Shown: one piece after another, positions 42,773 to 51,701 of the stretch
Numbering within the stretch: the first letter of the stretch is position 1
How the letters are laid out: every line of letters starts with the position of its first letter
Source: Pseudomonas sp. StFLB209
GTDB taxonomy: Bacteria; Pseudomonadota; Gammaproteobacteria; Pseudomonadales; Pseudomonadaceae
Direction of reading: 5' to 3'
Assembly (NCBI RefSeq): GCF_000829415.1
Contig: NZ_AP014637.1
Location: forward strand, 4,357,001-4,421,000
Length of the DNA stretch: 64,000 bases
Notes under the pieces: model-generated
The model's database searches: none
What the model was told of the DNA's origin: nothing
What the model saw: only the letters and a program-made list of their open reading frames with translations
Made by a program: the position numbers and the translations under genes

Positions 42773-44680
42773 ATGCAGCGTTCCATTGCCACCGTTTGCC
42801 TGAGCGGCACTCTGCCAGAAAAGCTCGAAGCCATCGCCGCCGCCGGCTTTGATGGGGTCGAGATTTTCGAAAATGACCTGCTTTATTACGACGGCAGCCC
42901 ACGTAACGTCCGGCAGATGTGTGCCGACCTGGGGCTGGCGATCACGCTGTTCCAGCCGTTTCGGGACTTTGAAGGCTGTCGGCGCGAGCGTCTGCAGCGC
43001 AACCTTGATCGCGCCGAGCGCAAGTTTGACCTGATGCAGGAATTGGGCACCGACCTGGTGCTGGTGTGCAGTAACGTGGCCGCCGACTCGCTGGGCGAAC
43101 GCAACATCTTGCGCGATGACCTGAACCTGCTCGCCGAGCGTGCCGGGGCGCGCAAGCTGCGCATAGGCTATGAAGCGCTGGCCTGGGGGCGGCACGTCAA
43201 TACCTGGCAGCAGGTCTGGGATCTGGTGCGTGAGGTCGATCATCCGGCGCTGGGCGTATTGCTCGACAGTTTCCATACCCTGTCGCTCAAGGGCGACCCG
43301 AGCGCGATTGCCGATATTCCGGGCGACAAGATCTTCTTTGTGCAGATGGCCGACGCGCCGCTGCTGGCCATGGATGTACTGGAGTGGAGCCGACATTTCC
43401 GCTGCTTCCCGGGCCAGGGCGAGTTCGACCTGCCGGGGTTCCTGGCGCCGATCCTGCGCAGCGGTTACACCGGCCCGCTGTCGCTGGAGGTGTTCAACGA
43501 TGGTTTCCGCGCCGCGCCGACCCGCGCCAATGCTGCCGATGGCCTGCGCTCGCTGTTGTATCTGGAAGAAAAGACCCGTGAGCTGATGGCCCGCGAGAAT
43601 CAGCCTGTGGCGCCCGAGCTACTGTTCAATCCGCCGGCCGCCAGCCAGTTCGATGGGGTCGAATTTCTTGAATTTGCCGTGGACGAGAGCCATGGCGCCC
43701 GGTTGGGCAACTGGCTGGAGCGACTGGGCTTTGCCCGCCTGGGCACGCACCGCTCCAAGGCGGTCAGTCTGATGGGGCAGGGCGATATCCGCATCGTGCT
43801 CAATGCCGAACCCTATTCATTTGCCCATGGTTTTTTCGAGGCCCATGGCCCGTCGCTGTGTGCCACCGCATTGCGGGTCGATGACGCACAGCAGGCGCTG
43901 GAGCGTGCCCGGGCCTTCAAGGGCCAGCCTTATCGCGGCCTGGTCGGCCCCAACGAGCGGGAAGTGCCGGCGGTGCGTGCGCCGGATGGCAGCCTGATCT
44001 ACTTGGTGCAAGGCGCCGAGCCTGGCCAGTCGATCTATGACAGCGACTTCGTCATTGACCCGCGGGCAGTGGCCAGCGGCAGCCTGCAACGCATCGACCA
44101 CATGGCCATGGCCTTGCCGGCCGACAGCCTGGACAGCTGGGTGCTGTTCTACAAGGGCTTGCTGGACTTCGAAGCCGATGACGAAGTGGTGCTGCCCGAC
44201 CCTTATGGCCTGGTCAAAAGCCGCGCCTTGCGTAGCCGTTGCAGCAGCGTGCGGCTGCCGCTGAACATCTCGGAAAACCGCAACACGGCGATTTCCCATG
44301 CGTTGTCAACGTATCGCGGCTCGGGCGTGCACCACATCGCGTTTGCCTGTGAGGACATCTTCGCCGAGGTGCGCCGGGCCAAGGAAGCTGGGGTGCCATT
44401 GCTGGAAATTCCGCTGAACTACTACGATGACCTGGCGGCGCGGATGGACTTCGATGACGAATTCCTCAGCGAACTGGCTTACTACAACGTGCTGTACGAC
44501 CGTGACAGCCAGGGTGGCGAACTGTTTCACGTGTACACCGAGGCGTTCGACGGGCGCTTCTTCTTCGAGATCATCCAGCGCAAGAATGGCTACGCTGGCT
44601 ACGGCGCAGCCAACGTGCCGGTACGTCTGGCGGCGATGGCCAAGGCGCGCAGCGGCGCCGCACCGAAGGCGCGTCTGTAG
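42773..44680 (+). CDS. quiC: 3-dehydroshikimate dehydratase, two-domain type
   Basis: A 635-residue enzyme that dehydrates 3-dehydroshikimate to protocatechuate, linking hydroaromatic catabolism to the pca genes. The N-terminal TIM barrel (about 1-290) has the metal-ligand pattern of the sugar-isomerase fold: glutamate in GYEALAWG, aspartate/histidine in LLDSFHT, glutamine in FVQMAD and glutamate in LSLEVFND. The C-terminal half is an HPPD-like pair of vicinal-oxygen-chelate modules (HHIAFACEDIF, FFFEIIQRKNGYAGYG). This fusion is known from Pseudomonas QuiC1. AGGAG upstream of the ATG at 42773 supports the start. Confidence 0.93.
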   Translation: MQRSIATVCLSGTLPEKLEAIAAAGFDGVEIFENDLLYYDGSPRNVRQMCADLGLAITLFQPFRDFEGCRRERLQRNLDRAERKFDLMQELGTDLVLVCSNVAADSLGERNILRDDLNLLAERAGARKLRIGYEALAWGRHVNTWQQVWDLVREVDHPALGVLLDSFHTLSLKGDPSAIADIPGDKIFFVQMADAPLLAMDVLEWSRHFRCFPGQGEFDLPGFLAPILRSGYTGPLSLEVFNDGFRAAPTRANAADGLRSLLYLEEKTRELMARENQPVAPELLFNPPAASQFDGVEFLEFAVDESHGARLGNWLERLGFARLGTHRSKAVSLMGQGDIRIVLNAEPYSFAHGFFEAHGPSLCATALRVDDAQQALERARAFKGQPYRGLVGPNEREVPAVRAPDGSLIYLVQGAEPGQSIYDSDFVIDPRAVASGSLQRIDHMAMALPADSLDSWVLFYKGLLDFEADDEVVLPDPYGLVKSRALRSRCSSVRLPLNISENRNTAISHALSTYRGSGVHHIAFACEDIFAEVRRAKEAGVPLLEIPLNYYDDLAARMDFDDEFLSELAYYNVLYDRDSQGGELFHVYTEAFDGRFFFEIIQRKNGYAGYGAANVPVRLAAMAKARSGAAPKARL

Positions 44681-44718
44681 CCGCAGTACGAGCAGTCAGT
44701 GAAACCGGATCGTCGTTT

Positions 44719-44978
44719 GCCGTTGCCGTGCATGCCTAGATGGCACAGACGACACGAATCGCGACTTGGGCGCTGGCCGAGGGTAGGCGTCGATTCGGGG
44801 GAGAAACCGACAGGGAAGTCGGTTTCAGGTGCGCTGGGCAGGGATGCCCATCGCGCCGACCCCCGAATCGATGCCGGACGGAGGGAAGTTCGCCCGCAGG
44901 GCGGACCCAAGCCAGGAGCAAATGCCTTTGCCTACTTTGGGCAAAACCAAAGTAGGTCGCCCAGCAGGGCGAAACCTG
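44719..44978. repeat. Dispersed ~260-bp repeat, copy 2
   Basis: This is the second copy of the block at 675-960, in the same orientation. It keeps the hairpin CCTACTTTGG-GCAAAA-CCAAAGTAGG and has a shorter variable core (about 44814-44828). It fills most of the 422-base gap between quiC and the TetR gene; the bases after it (44979-45102) show nothing else. Confidence 0.8.
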
Positions 44979-45102
44979 CATATCAAATCACGCGATGAAG
45001 GATTTTCCATTGCTCGAAAGGGCGTAGCGAACAGTTGCTCCCTTCCATCGTGCCGCCGCTGGGCCTCATAATTGGCGGTTCAACCGTGCTCGTGAGCCAA
45101 CA

Positions 45103-45774
45103 ATGAATACAATGACCGACTCTCCTGCGCTGCAGCCTGAAAAAACACTGCGCAAGAGCCGCAAGAACAACCCGGAAAAGACCCGCGACGACATCCTCCA
45201 GGCCGCCATCGCCGAGTTCGTGGCCCACGGCCTGTCCGGGGCGCGGGTCGATGCCATCGCCGAGCGCACCCATACCTCCAAGCGCATGATCTATTACTAC
45301 TTCGGCAGCAAGGAGCAGTTGTACGTCGAGGTGCTGGAGAAACTCTACGGCGATATCCGCAATACCGAAGACCAGCTGCATCTGGTCGATCTGGAGCCCC
45401 ACGCAGCGATCCGCCGGCTGGTGGAGTTCACTTTCGATCACCACGACCGTAACGTCGATTTCGTGCGCATCGTGTGTAACGAAAACATCCTTAACGGCGA
45501 GAACGTCAAACAGTCCGAAAGCATCAGCGCCAAGAGTGAAAACATCATCAAGACGCTGGATGCCATTTTGCGTCGTGGCGAAACCAGCGGGGTGTTCCGT
45601 CAGGGCGTCGACGCTGTGGACCTGCACATGCTGATGACCTCGTTCTGCTTCCACCGGGTCTCGAACCGCCACACCCTGGGGGCGATTTTCAAGATCGATC
45701 TGGCTGACGAGCAGGTCAAGCAACGCCACAAGCTGATGATTTGCGATTCAGTGCTGCGCTACTTGCAGCGCTGA
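45103..45774 (+). CDS. TetR-family regulator of the quinate/dehydroshikimate cluster
   Basis: A 223-residue repressor-type protein with an N-terminal TetR DNA-binding domain (KTRDDILQAAIAEFVAHGLSGARVDAIAERTHTSKRMIYYYFGSKEQLYVEVLEKLY) split over helices 1-4 and a C-terminal ligand domain with DFVRIVCNENI. It is located between quiC and the dehydrogenase gene. Its likely targets are the palindromes at 38179 and 42633 and perhaps the half-site at 46724. ATG 45103 and 45112 are both possible starts. Ligand and target assignments are inferred. Confidence 0.88.
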   Translation: MNTMTDSPALQPEKTLRKSRKNNPEKTRDDILQAAIAEFVAHGLSGARVDAIAERTHTSKRMIYYYFGSKEQLYVEVLEKLYGDIRNTEDQLHLVDLEPHAAIRRLVEFTFDHHDRNVDFVRIVCNENILNGENVKQSESISAKSENIIKTLDAILRRGETSGVFRQGVDAVDLHMLMTSFCFHRVSNRHTLGAIFKIDLADEQVKQRHKLMICDSVLRYLQR

Positions 45775-45782
45775 GCGAGGCC

Positions 45783-45809
45783 GACGATTCAGCATCTGGC
45801 TGAATCGTC
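45783..45809. terminator. Hairpin between convergent tetR and dehydrogenase genes
   Basis: GACGATTCAG-N7-CTGAATCGTC is a perfect 10-bp stem placed between two converging genes. It lacks a T tract, so its efficiency is uncertain. Confidence 0.55.
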
Positions 45810-45823
45810 ACCCCGCCTGAGCT

Positions 45824-46684
45824 TCAGGCCGGCAGGCTGTGAAAGTGCGCCATCATGCGTTCGGCATCAGCACGCTGGCCGCTGAACAGTTCGAAGGCCT
45901 TGACCGCCTGGAACACGGCCATGGTGGTGCCGTCCAGGGTCCGGCAACCCAGGCTGCGGGCCTGGCGTAGCAGTTCGGTTTCCAGCGGGAAGTAAATGAT
46001 ATCTGCCACCCATAGCCCGCCATGCAGATATTCGGCCGGCAGCGGCAGGCCTGGCAGCTTGGCCATGCCCACCGGGGTGGTGTTGACCAGACCATCGGCC
46101 TCAGCCACTGCACCTGCCAGATCCAGCCCCAGCTGCGCGCGGCCGGCGCCGAAATGAGCATTGAGATTGTCGACCAGAGCCTGGGCACGCTGCGCCTCGA
46201 CTTCAAAAATCACCAGGCGCTCGACCCCGGCGTCCAGCAACGCATGGGCCACCGCAGCGCCGGCACCGCCGGCGCCCATTTGCACCACATAGCGGCGCGC
46301 AGCGCCTTGCAGGCCACGGGTGAAGCCTTCGGCAAAACCCAAGCAGTCGGTGTTGTGGCCGATACGCCTGCCGTCCTTGAACACCACGGTGTTGACCGCG
46401 CCAATGCCCCGCGCTTCGGCCGACAGCTCGTCGAGCAAAGGAATCACTGCCTGTTTGCACGGAAAGGTGATGTTCAAGCCGGTAAAGCCGCTGCTTTGTG
46501 CGCCGTCAAGCAGCCGTGGCAGGGCGCTGGGGTCAAGCCCGAGGGCGTCGATATCGATCAGACGGTACAGGTAGCGCAGGCCCTGAGCGTCACCTTCGTG
46601 TTCGTGCAGGGCGGGGGTACGGGAAGCCTGGATACCGGAGCCGATCAGGCCGGCGAGCACGGAAGGTCGTTGAGTCTGGGTCAT
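45824..46684 (-). CDS. aroE: AroE-family quinate/shikimate dehydrogenase (QSDH type)
   Basis: A 286-residue dehydrogenase. It has the substrate lysine in ITFPCKQAV, NTDCLGFAEG, the Rossmann loop GAGGAGAAVAH and NTTPVGMA. The N-terminal loop reads SRTPALHEHEG, where biosynthetic AroE has a serine pair, and the segment WVADIIYFPLETELL fits NAD-dependent quinate/shikimate dehydrogenases of the Corynebacterium QsuD kind. It therefore probably feeds shikimate or quinate toward dehydroshikimate for QuiC rather than making shikimate. A Crc-type motif and a weak operator half-site lie just upstream. No 3-dehydroquinate dehydratase is visible here. Confidence 0.88.
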   Translation of the reverse strand: MTQTQRPSVLAGLIGSGIQASRTPALHEHEGDAQGLRYLYRLIDIDALGLDPSALPRLLDGAQSSGFTGLNITFPCKQAVIPLLDELSAEARGIGAVNTVVFKDGRRIGHNTDCLGFAEGFTRGLQGAARRYVVQMGAGGAGAAVAHALLDAGVERLVIFEVEAQRAQALVDNLNAHFGAGRAQLGLDLAGAVAEADGLVNTTPVGMAKLPGLPLPAEYLHGGLWVADIIYFPLETELLRQARSLGCRTLDGTTMAVFQAVKAFELFSGQRADAERMMAHFHSLPA

Positions 46685-46695
46685 CGGGAAATCTC

Positions 46696-46703
46696 TTGTT
46701 GTT
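46696..46703 (-). promoter_or_regulatory. Crc/Hfq catabolite-activity motif before the dehydrogenase
   Basis: On the minus strand AACAACAA lies just ahead of the weak AGAGA ribosome site of the dehydrogenase gene, an exact AANAANAA match. Confidence 0.55.
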
Positions 46704-46723
46704 GTGATGCGGGACGCTGTCGT

Positions 46724-46742
46724 GAAATGTACCAGATGGTTC
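46724..46742 (-). promoter_or_regulatory. Possible operator half-site before the dehydrogenase
   Basis: The minus strand reads GAACCATCTGGTACATTTC. It shares AACCA and GTACAT, in the same spacing, with the quiC operator (14 of 23 positions) but lacks the second arm. Confidence 0.35.
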
Positions 46743-46880
46743 AAAGTGCTGCATGAGCTGTTCCAGACGCTGCGCCTGAATGTGTTCGATGATCGCCCGG
46801 CGGCAGCCAGGTGAAACAGGCAGGTCGCGCCCGCTCCTGGGTTCGGGGATAATCCGTGTTTTTCAGTGGCCGAACCGCGC

Positions 46881-47786
46881 ATGACCGAATCGTCTTTCAA
46901 TCCTGCTCAGCATCAGGCCAGTACCCTTTGCCTGCCGCCCGGCGCCTGGACGACAGTGCTCCAGTGCCTGTGTGCGCGCTTTCCGGCGATCAGCCGCGAA
47001 CAATGGCTGGACCGCATCAATCGTGGCCGGGTGCTCAACGCTGAGGGGCAGCCGATCAGTGTCGATCTGGCCTACCGCGAAGGCCTGCGTATTCACTATT
47101 TCCGTGAAGTGCCCAACGAGACACCGATTCCGGTGCTCGAAACCATCGTGCACATCGATGAGCATCTGGTGGTCGCTGACAAGCCGCATTTCTTGCCGGT
47201 GATTCCTACCGGTGAATACGTTGAGCAGACCCTGCTGCGCCGCCTGATTCAGCGCCTGGACAACCCGCATCTGGTGCCGCTGCACCGGATCGACCGGCAC
47301 ACTGCCGGGCTGGTGCTGTTTTCCGCCAACCCGGCCAGCCGTTCGGCTTACCAGGCGCTGTTTCGCAACCGCAGCATCGACAAGTTTTACGAAGCCATTG
47401 CCCCGGCGCTGCCGCAACTGGCGTTTCCCCGCGATCACGCCAGCCGGCTGGTCGATGGCGTACCGTTTTTTCGCATGCAGGAAGGTGAGGGCGCCGCCAA
47501 CACCCTGACCCGGCTTGAGGTGCTGGAGCGGCAGGGCGATCTATGGCGTTATGGACTGTCGCCGGTGACCGGCAAGAAGCATCAGTTACGGGTCCACATG
47601 GCCGCGCTGGGGGCGCCGATCTGCAATGATCCGTTCTATCCCGAGGTCGTGGCTTCAGCGCCGGACGACTATCAGAAGCCGTTGCAATTGCTGGCGCGTG
47701 GGCTGCGCTTCAATGATCCGCTCAGTGGCGAGTCGAGGGCGTTCGAAAGTGCTTTGCGGCTGACGTTCAGCATGGCCGGCCAGTGA
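46881..47786 (+). CDS. RluA-family pseudouridine synthase
   Basis: A ~301-residue enzyme that isomerises uridine to pseudouridine in RNA. The catalytic aspartate is in the family motif LHRIDRHTAGLVLF, and GKKHQLRVHMAALGAPICNDPFYP is the typical C-terminal segment. The N-terminal region resembles an S4-like lead (REQWLDRINRGRV). ATG 46881 is preferred to a GTG at 46866. Target site in tRNA or rRNA is not evident. Confidence 0.92.
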   Translation: MTESSFNPAQHQASTLCLPPGAWTTVLQCLCARFPAISREQWLDRINRGRVLNAEGQPISVDLAYREGLRIHYFREVPNETPIPVLETIVHIDEHLVVADKPHFLPVIPTGEYVEQTLLRRLIQRLDNPHLVPLHRIDRHTAGLVLFSANPASRSAYQALFRNRSIDKFYEAIAPALPQLAFPRDHASRLVDGVPFFRMQEGEGAANTLTRLEVLERQGDLWRYGLSPVTGKKHQLRVHMAALGAPICNDPFYPEVVASAPDDYQKPLQLLARGLRFNDPLSGESRAFESALRLTFSMAGQ

Positions 47787-47845
47787 TAGGCGGGCGCGAG
47801 GCTAGCGAAGCGCCGTATAGCGCGCTTCGCCATGGGTAACGCGGA

Positions 47846-48070
47846 TTACAGGTCTTTGACGGTACGAACCTGATCCTTGTTCACGCGGGCTTTCTTGCCG
47901 TCGAGCTGTTCGAACTCGTAGAAGCCGGCGTCTTCGTCATATTCAGGGGTGTCGACGGTCTGGATTTCGCGGCCATCGTTAAGGGTGATCACTGTAGGTG
48001 AAGAGCAACCGGCCAGCGAGGCGAGGCCCAGAGCAAGCAGGAAGGCGGCAGGAAGTGTCTTGTGTTTCAT
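47846..48070 (-). CDS. YgdI/YgdR-family small lipoprotein (DUF903)
   Basis: A 74-residue lipoprotein. The signal sequence ends with the lipobox LAGC, giving a lipid-modified Cys22. The mature part has the YgdI/YgdR pattern (VITLNDGREIQTVDTPEYDEDAGFYEFEQLDGKKARVNKDQV), a small beta-barrel-like SH3 fold. It is a single gene and its function is unknown. Confidence 0.92.
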   Translation of the reverse strand: MKHKTLPAAFLLALGLASLAGCSSPTVITLNDGREIQTVDTPEYDEDAGFYEFEQLDGKKARVNKDQVRTVKDL

Positions 48071-48141
48071 GGCAGTGGCTCCGATGGATACTGATTACTG
48101 ACGTCTAAGACGTGCAGCGTAGACGCAAGTTCCCCAAGCGG

Positions 48142-48747
48142 CTAATGGCCGGCGTGGGGATTGATCTGGCTCAACAACTCGGGGGTATTGAGGTTGGCCA
48201 GGCGCGGGTCACCCGCCAAACATTGCAGCGCCACCGGGTCCAGAGGCTGCAGGGCACGTCGCGGGCTGCGCTCGCCCTGTTGCCAGGCGGCTTCCAGCAG
48301 CGCGGCATGTTGCACTGGGATCACGCACAACAAGGGCTGCCAGTATTCGCCTTCACGAACCATCACCGGCCGGCCGGGGTGCTGTACGGCGCAGTCGAGC
48401 AGCTCATTGAGCAATTGCGCCTCGAGCAGCGGGGTATCGCAGGGCAGCACCAGCAGGTAATCATGCTTCGCAATCGCCAAGGCAGCGCGAATGCCCGCCA
48501 GCGGCCCCGGAAAATCACGGTCGGCATCCTCGACCAGGCGGTCGGCGTAAGCGGCGTAGCGGGCCTGATTGCGGTTGCAGGAAATGATCAGGTCGTCGGT
48601 CAGTGGCCGCAGCAGCCCATGCAAGGTGGCCACCAGCGGCTGGCCGCGCCACTCCAGCAGGCCCTTGTCGCGCCCGCCCATGCGCCGGCCCTGGCCGCCG
48701 GCCAGCAACAGGATCGAACAAGGAGGCAAGGGCGCTGTGGCAGGCAT
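48142..48747 (-). CDS. mobA: Molybdenum cofactor guanylyltransferase
   Basis: A 201-residue nucleotidyltransferase that attaches GMP to molybdopterin to form the MGD cofactor used, for example, by assimilatory nitrate reductase. It opens with the nucleotide-binding motif [19 protein letters not shown] and has DFPGPLAGI and LPCDTPLL. The ATG at 48747 is chosen so that this motif begins near residue 12. It diverges from moaB-moeA. Confidence 0.94.
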   Translation of the reverse strand: MPATAPLPPCSILLLAGGQGRRMGGRDKGLLEWRGQPLVATLHGLLRPLTDDLIISCNRNQARYAAYADRLVEDADRDFPGPLAGIRAALAIAKHDYLLVLPCDTPLLEAQLLNELLDCAVQHPGRPVMVREGEYWQPLLCVIPVQHAALLEAAWQQGERSPRRALQPLDPVALQCLAGDPRLANLNTPELLSQINPHAGH

Positions 48748-48826
48748 GTCGGTCTCAATAAGGTGGAACAAAGCGGGGCTGTGATATAACACCGGCCTGC
48801 CTCATTTCACAACCGGATCAAAGCCC

Positions 48827-49366
48827 ATGAGCGTCAAACCTGATACTCCCTTCGTGCCCTTGAACATCGCCGTGCTGACGGTCAGCGACACCCGCACTCT
48901 GGAAACCGACAGCTCCGGGCAGATGTTCGTCGACCGCCTCAGTGCTGCCGGTCATGGCCTGATTGCCCGGGTATTGCTCAAGGATGATCTGTACCGGATC
49001 CGTGCCCAGGTCGCGACCTGGATTGCCGACGACGATGTGCAGGTGGTGCTGATTACCGGCGGCACCGGCTTCACCGGCCGTGACAGCACCCCCGAAGCGG
49101 TGGCCTGCCTGCTGGACAAGCAGGTCGACGGGTTTGGCGAGCTGTTCCGACAAATTTCAGTCGCGGATATCGGCACCTCGACCATTCAGTCGCGGGCCCT
49201 GGCCGGCCTGGCCAATGGCACGCTGGTGTGCTGCCTGCCGGGTTCGACCAACGCGGTGCGCACCGGCTGGGACGGCATTCTGGCCCAGCAACTCGATTCG
49301 CGTTTCAGGCCTTGCAATTTTGTCGCCCACCTGAAAAAAGCCGAACCTTGCGGCACGCGGGGCTGA
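48827..49366 (+). CDS. moaB: Molybdenum cofactor biosynthesis protein B
   Basis: A 179-residue protein of the MoaB/Mog fold involved in molybdopterin adenylation. Conserved segments are VLTVSDTRT and TGGTGFTGRDSTPEAV, and CCLPGSTNAVRTGWD near the C-terminus. moeA follows six bases after its stop, so the two are an operon. Confidence 0.95.
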   Translation: MSVKPDTPFVPLNIAVLTVSDTRTLETDSSGQMFVDRLSAAGHGLIARVLLKDDLYRIRAQVATWIADDDVQVVLITGGTGFTGRDSTPEAVACLLDKQVDGFGELFRQISVADIGTSTIQSRALAGLANGTLVCCLPGSTNAVRTGWDGILAQQLDSRFRPCNFVAHLKKAEPCGTRG

Positions 49367-49372
49367 CTGTCG

Positions 49373-50563
49373 ATGATCGCTCTGGAACAAGCCCTGACCC
49401 GGCTGCTCGACAGCGCCGCGAGCACTCCGATTCTCGATCATGAGCAGGTCACTCTGGCCGATGCCAAAGGCCGGGTGCTGGCCGAAGACATCATCGCCAG
49501 CCTTGACCTGCCGCCCTGGCCCAACAGCGCCATGGACGGCTATGCCTTGCGCGTCGCTGACTGGAATGGTGAGCCGCTGAGCGTCAGCCAGCGGATTTTC
49601 GCAGGCCAGGCGCCACAGCCACTGCAGCCAGGCACTTGCGCCCGGATCTTTACCGGTGCGCCAGTGCCGGCCGGTGCCGATTGCGTCGAGATGCAGGAAA
49701 ACGCCGAGCTGCTGGACGATGGCCGGGTGCGGTTCACCCAAGCGCTGAGCGCGCAGCAGAACATTCGCCCGCAAGGCCAGGAAACCCGTAAGGGTGAGAC
49801 GGTATTGCAGGCCGGCACCCGGCTCAGCCCGGTCGAGCTGGGCCTGGCGGCATCGCTGGGCGTGGCGCAATTGCGCGTGGTGCGGCGGCCACGGGTGGCC
49901 GTGCTGTCCACTGGCGACGAACTGGTCGAGCCCGGTTTGCCGCTCGGGCCGGGGCAGATCTACAACAGCAACCGGGTGCTGCTGTGCAACTGGCTGCAGG
50001 CATTGGAATGTGAGGTGGTGGACGCCGGCATTCTGGTCGATGACCTGCAGCAGACCCGCGCTGCCCTGGCGCGGTTGAGCCGGGTGGACCTGATCGTTTC
50101 CACCGGCGGCGTTTCGGTGGGCGAGGCGGATTTTCTCGGCCAGGTGCTGCGCGAAGAAGGTGAACTGGCGCTCTGGAAGCTGGCGATCAAACCCGGCAAG
50201 CCGCTGACCTTCGGCCATTACCAGGGCACCCCGGTGATTGGCCTGCCGGGTAATCCGGCTTCGACCCTGGTGACCTTTGCACTGCTGGCCCGGCCATACC
50301 TGTTGCGCCGTCAGGGCGTTGCGGCCGTCGCGCCGTTGCAGTTCCAGGTGCCGGCCGGTTTTGCCTGGAGCAAGGCCGGCAAGCGCCGCGAGTACCTGCG
50401 TGGCCGCCTGGAAAATGGCCGCGCCGTCCCTTACGCCAACCAGAGCTCCGGGGTGTTGCGCAGCGCGGCTTGGGCGCATGGTTTGATCGAGGTACGCGAA
50501 GACCGGACCCTGGCCGAGGGCGAACTGGTGAGCTTTATCCCGCTGAGCGAAGTGCTGGGCTGA
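49373..50563 (+). CDS. moeA: Molybdopterin molybdenumtransferase
   Basis: A 396-residue enzyme that inserts molybdenum into adenylated molybdopterin. Domain landmarks are PPWPNSAMDGYALR near the N-terminus, STGDELVEPG and the MPT-binding STGGVSVGEADF in the MoaB-like domain, and GLPGNPAS. The C-terminal domain IV (SSGVLRSAAWAHGLIE) is complete. It lies directly after moaB. Confidence 0.96.
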   Translation: MIALEQALTRLLDSAASTPILDHEQVTLADAKGRVLAEDIIASLDLPPWPNSAMDGYALRVADWNGEPLSVSQRIFAGQAPQPLQPGTCARIFTGAPVPAGADCVEMQENAELLDDGRVRFTQALSAQQNIRPQGQETRKGETVLQAGTRLSPVELGLAASLGVAQLRVVRRPRVAVLSTGDELVEPGLPLGPGQIYNSNRVLLCNWLQALECEVVDAGILVDDLQQTRAALARLSRVDLIVSTGGVSVGEADFLGQVLREEGELALWKLAIKPGKPLTFGHYQGTPVIGLPGNPASTLVTFALLARPYLLRRQGVAAVAPLQFQVPAGFAWSKAGKRREYLRGRLENGRAVPYANQSSGVLRSAAWAHGLIEVREDRTLAEGELVSFIPLSEVLG

Positions 50564-50641
50564 ATGGTTGAGTCGCACGGCATGAGCTACCCTCAGAGGC
50601 GATAACGAGTTGAGCGATGGATTACGCTCTGGAGTATTGTT

Positions 50642-51568
50642 ATGCCGTCTTTGCGTGTGGCTTGTGTCATCCCGACTTATAACGGACGCCGGGACCTTGA
50701 GCGTCTGCTTGATTCGTTGCTTCACCAGAATGCCGCTTTCGATACCCTGATCGTCGACTCCAGTTCCACCGATGGCACCGGTGAGCTGGCCCAGGCGCGC
50801 TGCGCCAATGTGCTGGTCATCGACAGCAAGGACTTCAACCACGGTGGCACCCGACAGATGATGGTCGAGCGCTTCCCTGACTACGACGTCTATGTGTACC
50901 TGACCCAGGATGCCTACCTGGAACAGAGCGACGCGATTGCCAATATCCTCCTGCCGTTCGCCGACCCGAAAGTCGCTGCGGTCTGTGGTCGCCAGTTACC
51001 ACACAAGGACGCCAACCTGCTGGCTCAGCATGCCCGGTTGTTCAACTACCCGCCGGTGTCGCGGATCAAGACCCTGGCCGATGCCGACAGCCTGGGCATC
51101 AAGACCCCGTTCATGTCCAACTCGTTCGCGGCCTACCGCCGCGAGGCGCTGCTGGCAGTGGGCGGTTTTCCCCGTCATGTGATTCTCTCGGAAGACATGT
51201 ACGTGGCGGCGAAGATGCTGCTCGACGGCTGGAAAGTCGCCTACGAAGGCTCGGCCGTGTGCCGTCACTCGCATAACTACAGCCTGGTCGAAGAGTTTCG
51301 CCGTTACTTCGATATTGGCGTATTCCAATGCCGTGAGGCCTGGATCTACGACAGCTTTGGTGGCATCGCCGGGGAGGGCATGCGCTACGTGAAATCCGAG
51401 CTGGCCTACATCGGCCCGCGGCGCTGGTGGTGGTGGCCGATGTCGATTGTGCGCAATGCCCTGAAGCTGCTGGCCTACAAGCTCAGCCGTCAGGAAAAGC
51501 GCTTGCCGACTCGCTGGAAAAAGCGCTTGGGCATGTACAAGCGTTACTGGGATAGCCCCTATGCCTGA
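50642..51568 (+). CDS. Family 2 glycosyltransferase (rhamnosyltransferase-like)
   Basis: A 308-residue cytoplasmic or membrane-attached GT-A glycosyltransferase. It has VIPTYNGRRDLERLL at the N-terminus, the nucleotide-binding VDSSSTDGT, an acidic LTQDAYLE site and EDMYVAAKMLLDGW. The FNHGGTR segment is typical of rhamnosyltransferases. The basic C-terminus (LSRQEKRLPTRWKKRLG) may contact the membrane. No polysaccharide cluster surrounds it, so its glycan is unknown. Confidence 0.88.
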   Translation: MPSLRVACVIPTYNGRRDLERLLDSLLHQNAAFDTLIVDSSSTDGTGELAQARCANVLVIDSKDFNHGGTRQMMVERFPDYDVYVYLTQDAYLEQSDAIANILLPFADPKVAAVCGRQLPHKDANLLAQHARLFNYPPVSRIKTLADADSLGIKTPFMSNSFAAYRREALLAVGGFPRHVILSEDMYVAAKMLLDGWKVAYEGSAVCRHSHNYSLVEEFRRYFDIGVFQCREAWIYDSFGGIAGEGMRYVKSELAYIGPRRWWWWPMSIVRNALKLLAYKLSRQEKRLPTRWKKRLGMYKRYWDSPYA

Positions 51569-51701
51569 GATAACGCCAGGAGCAATCCGCGGGCTGTTAC
51601 ACATGCGTCTGATGCACTAATAAGCTGCCTAAATGTAAATTTTCTTTACCAGGCCGGCTGCTTAGACTTTTCCGGGTATTGAATGCCCGGATTGTTTGTT
51701 G

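Noticed and set aside
49157..50842. A 561-codon frame on the minus strand
   Set aside because: It is antisense to moaB and moeA, and its product is low-complexity without domain features.
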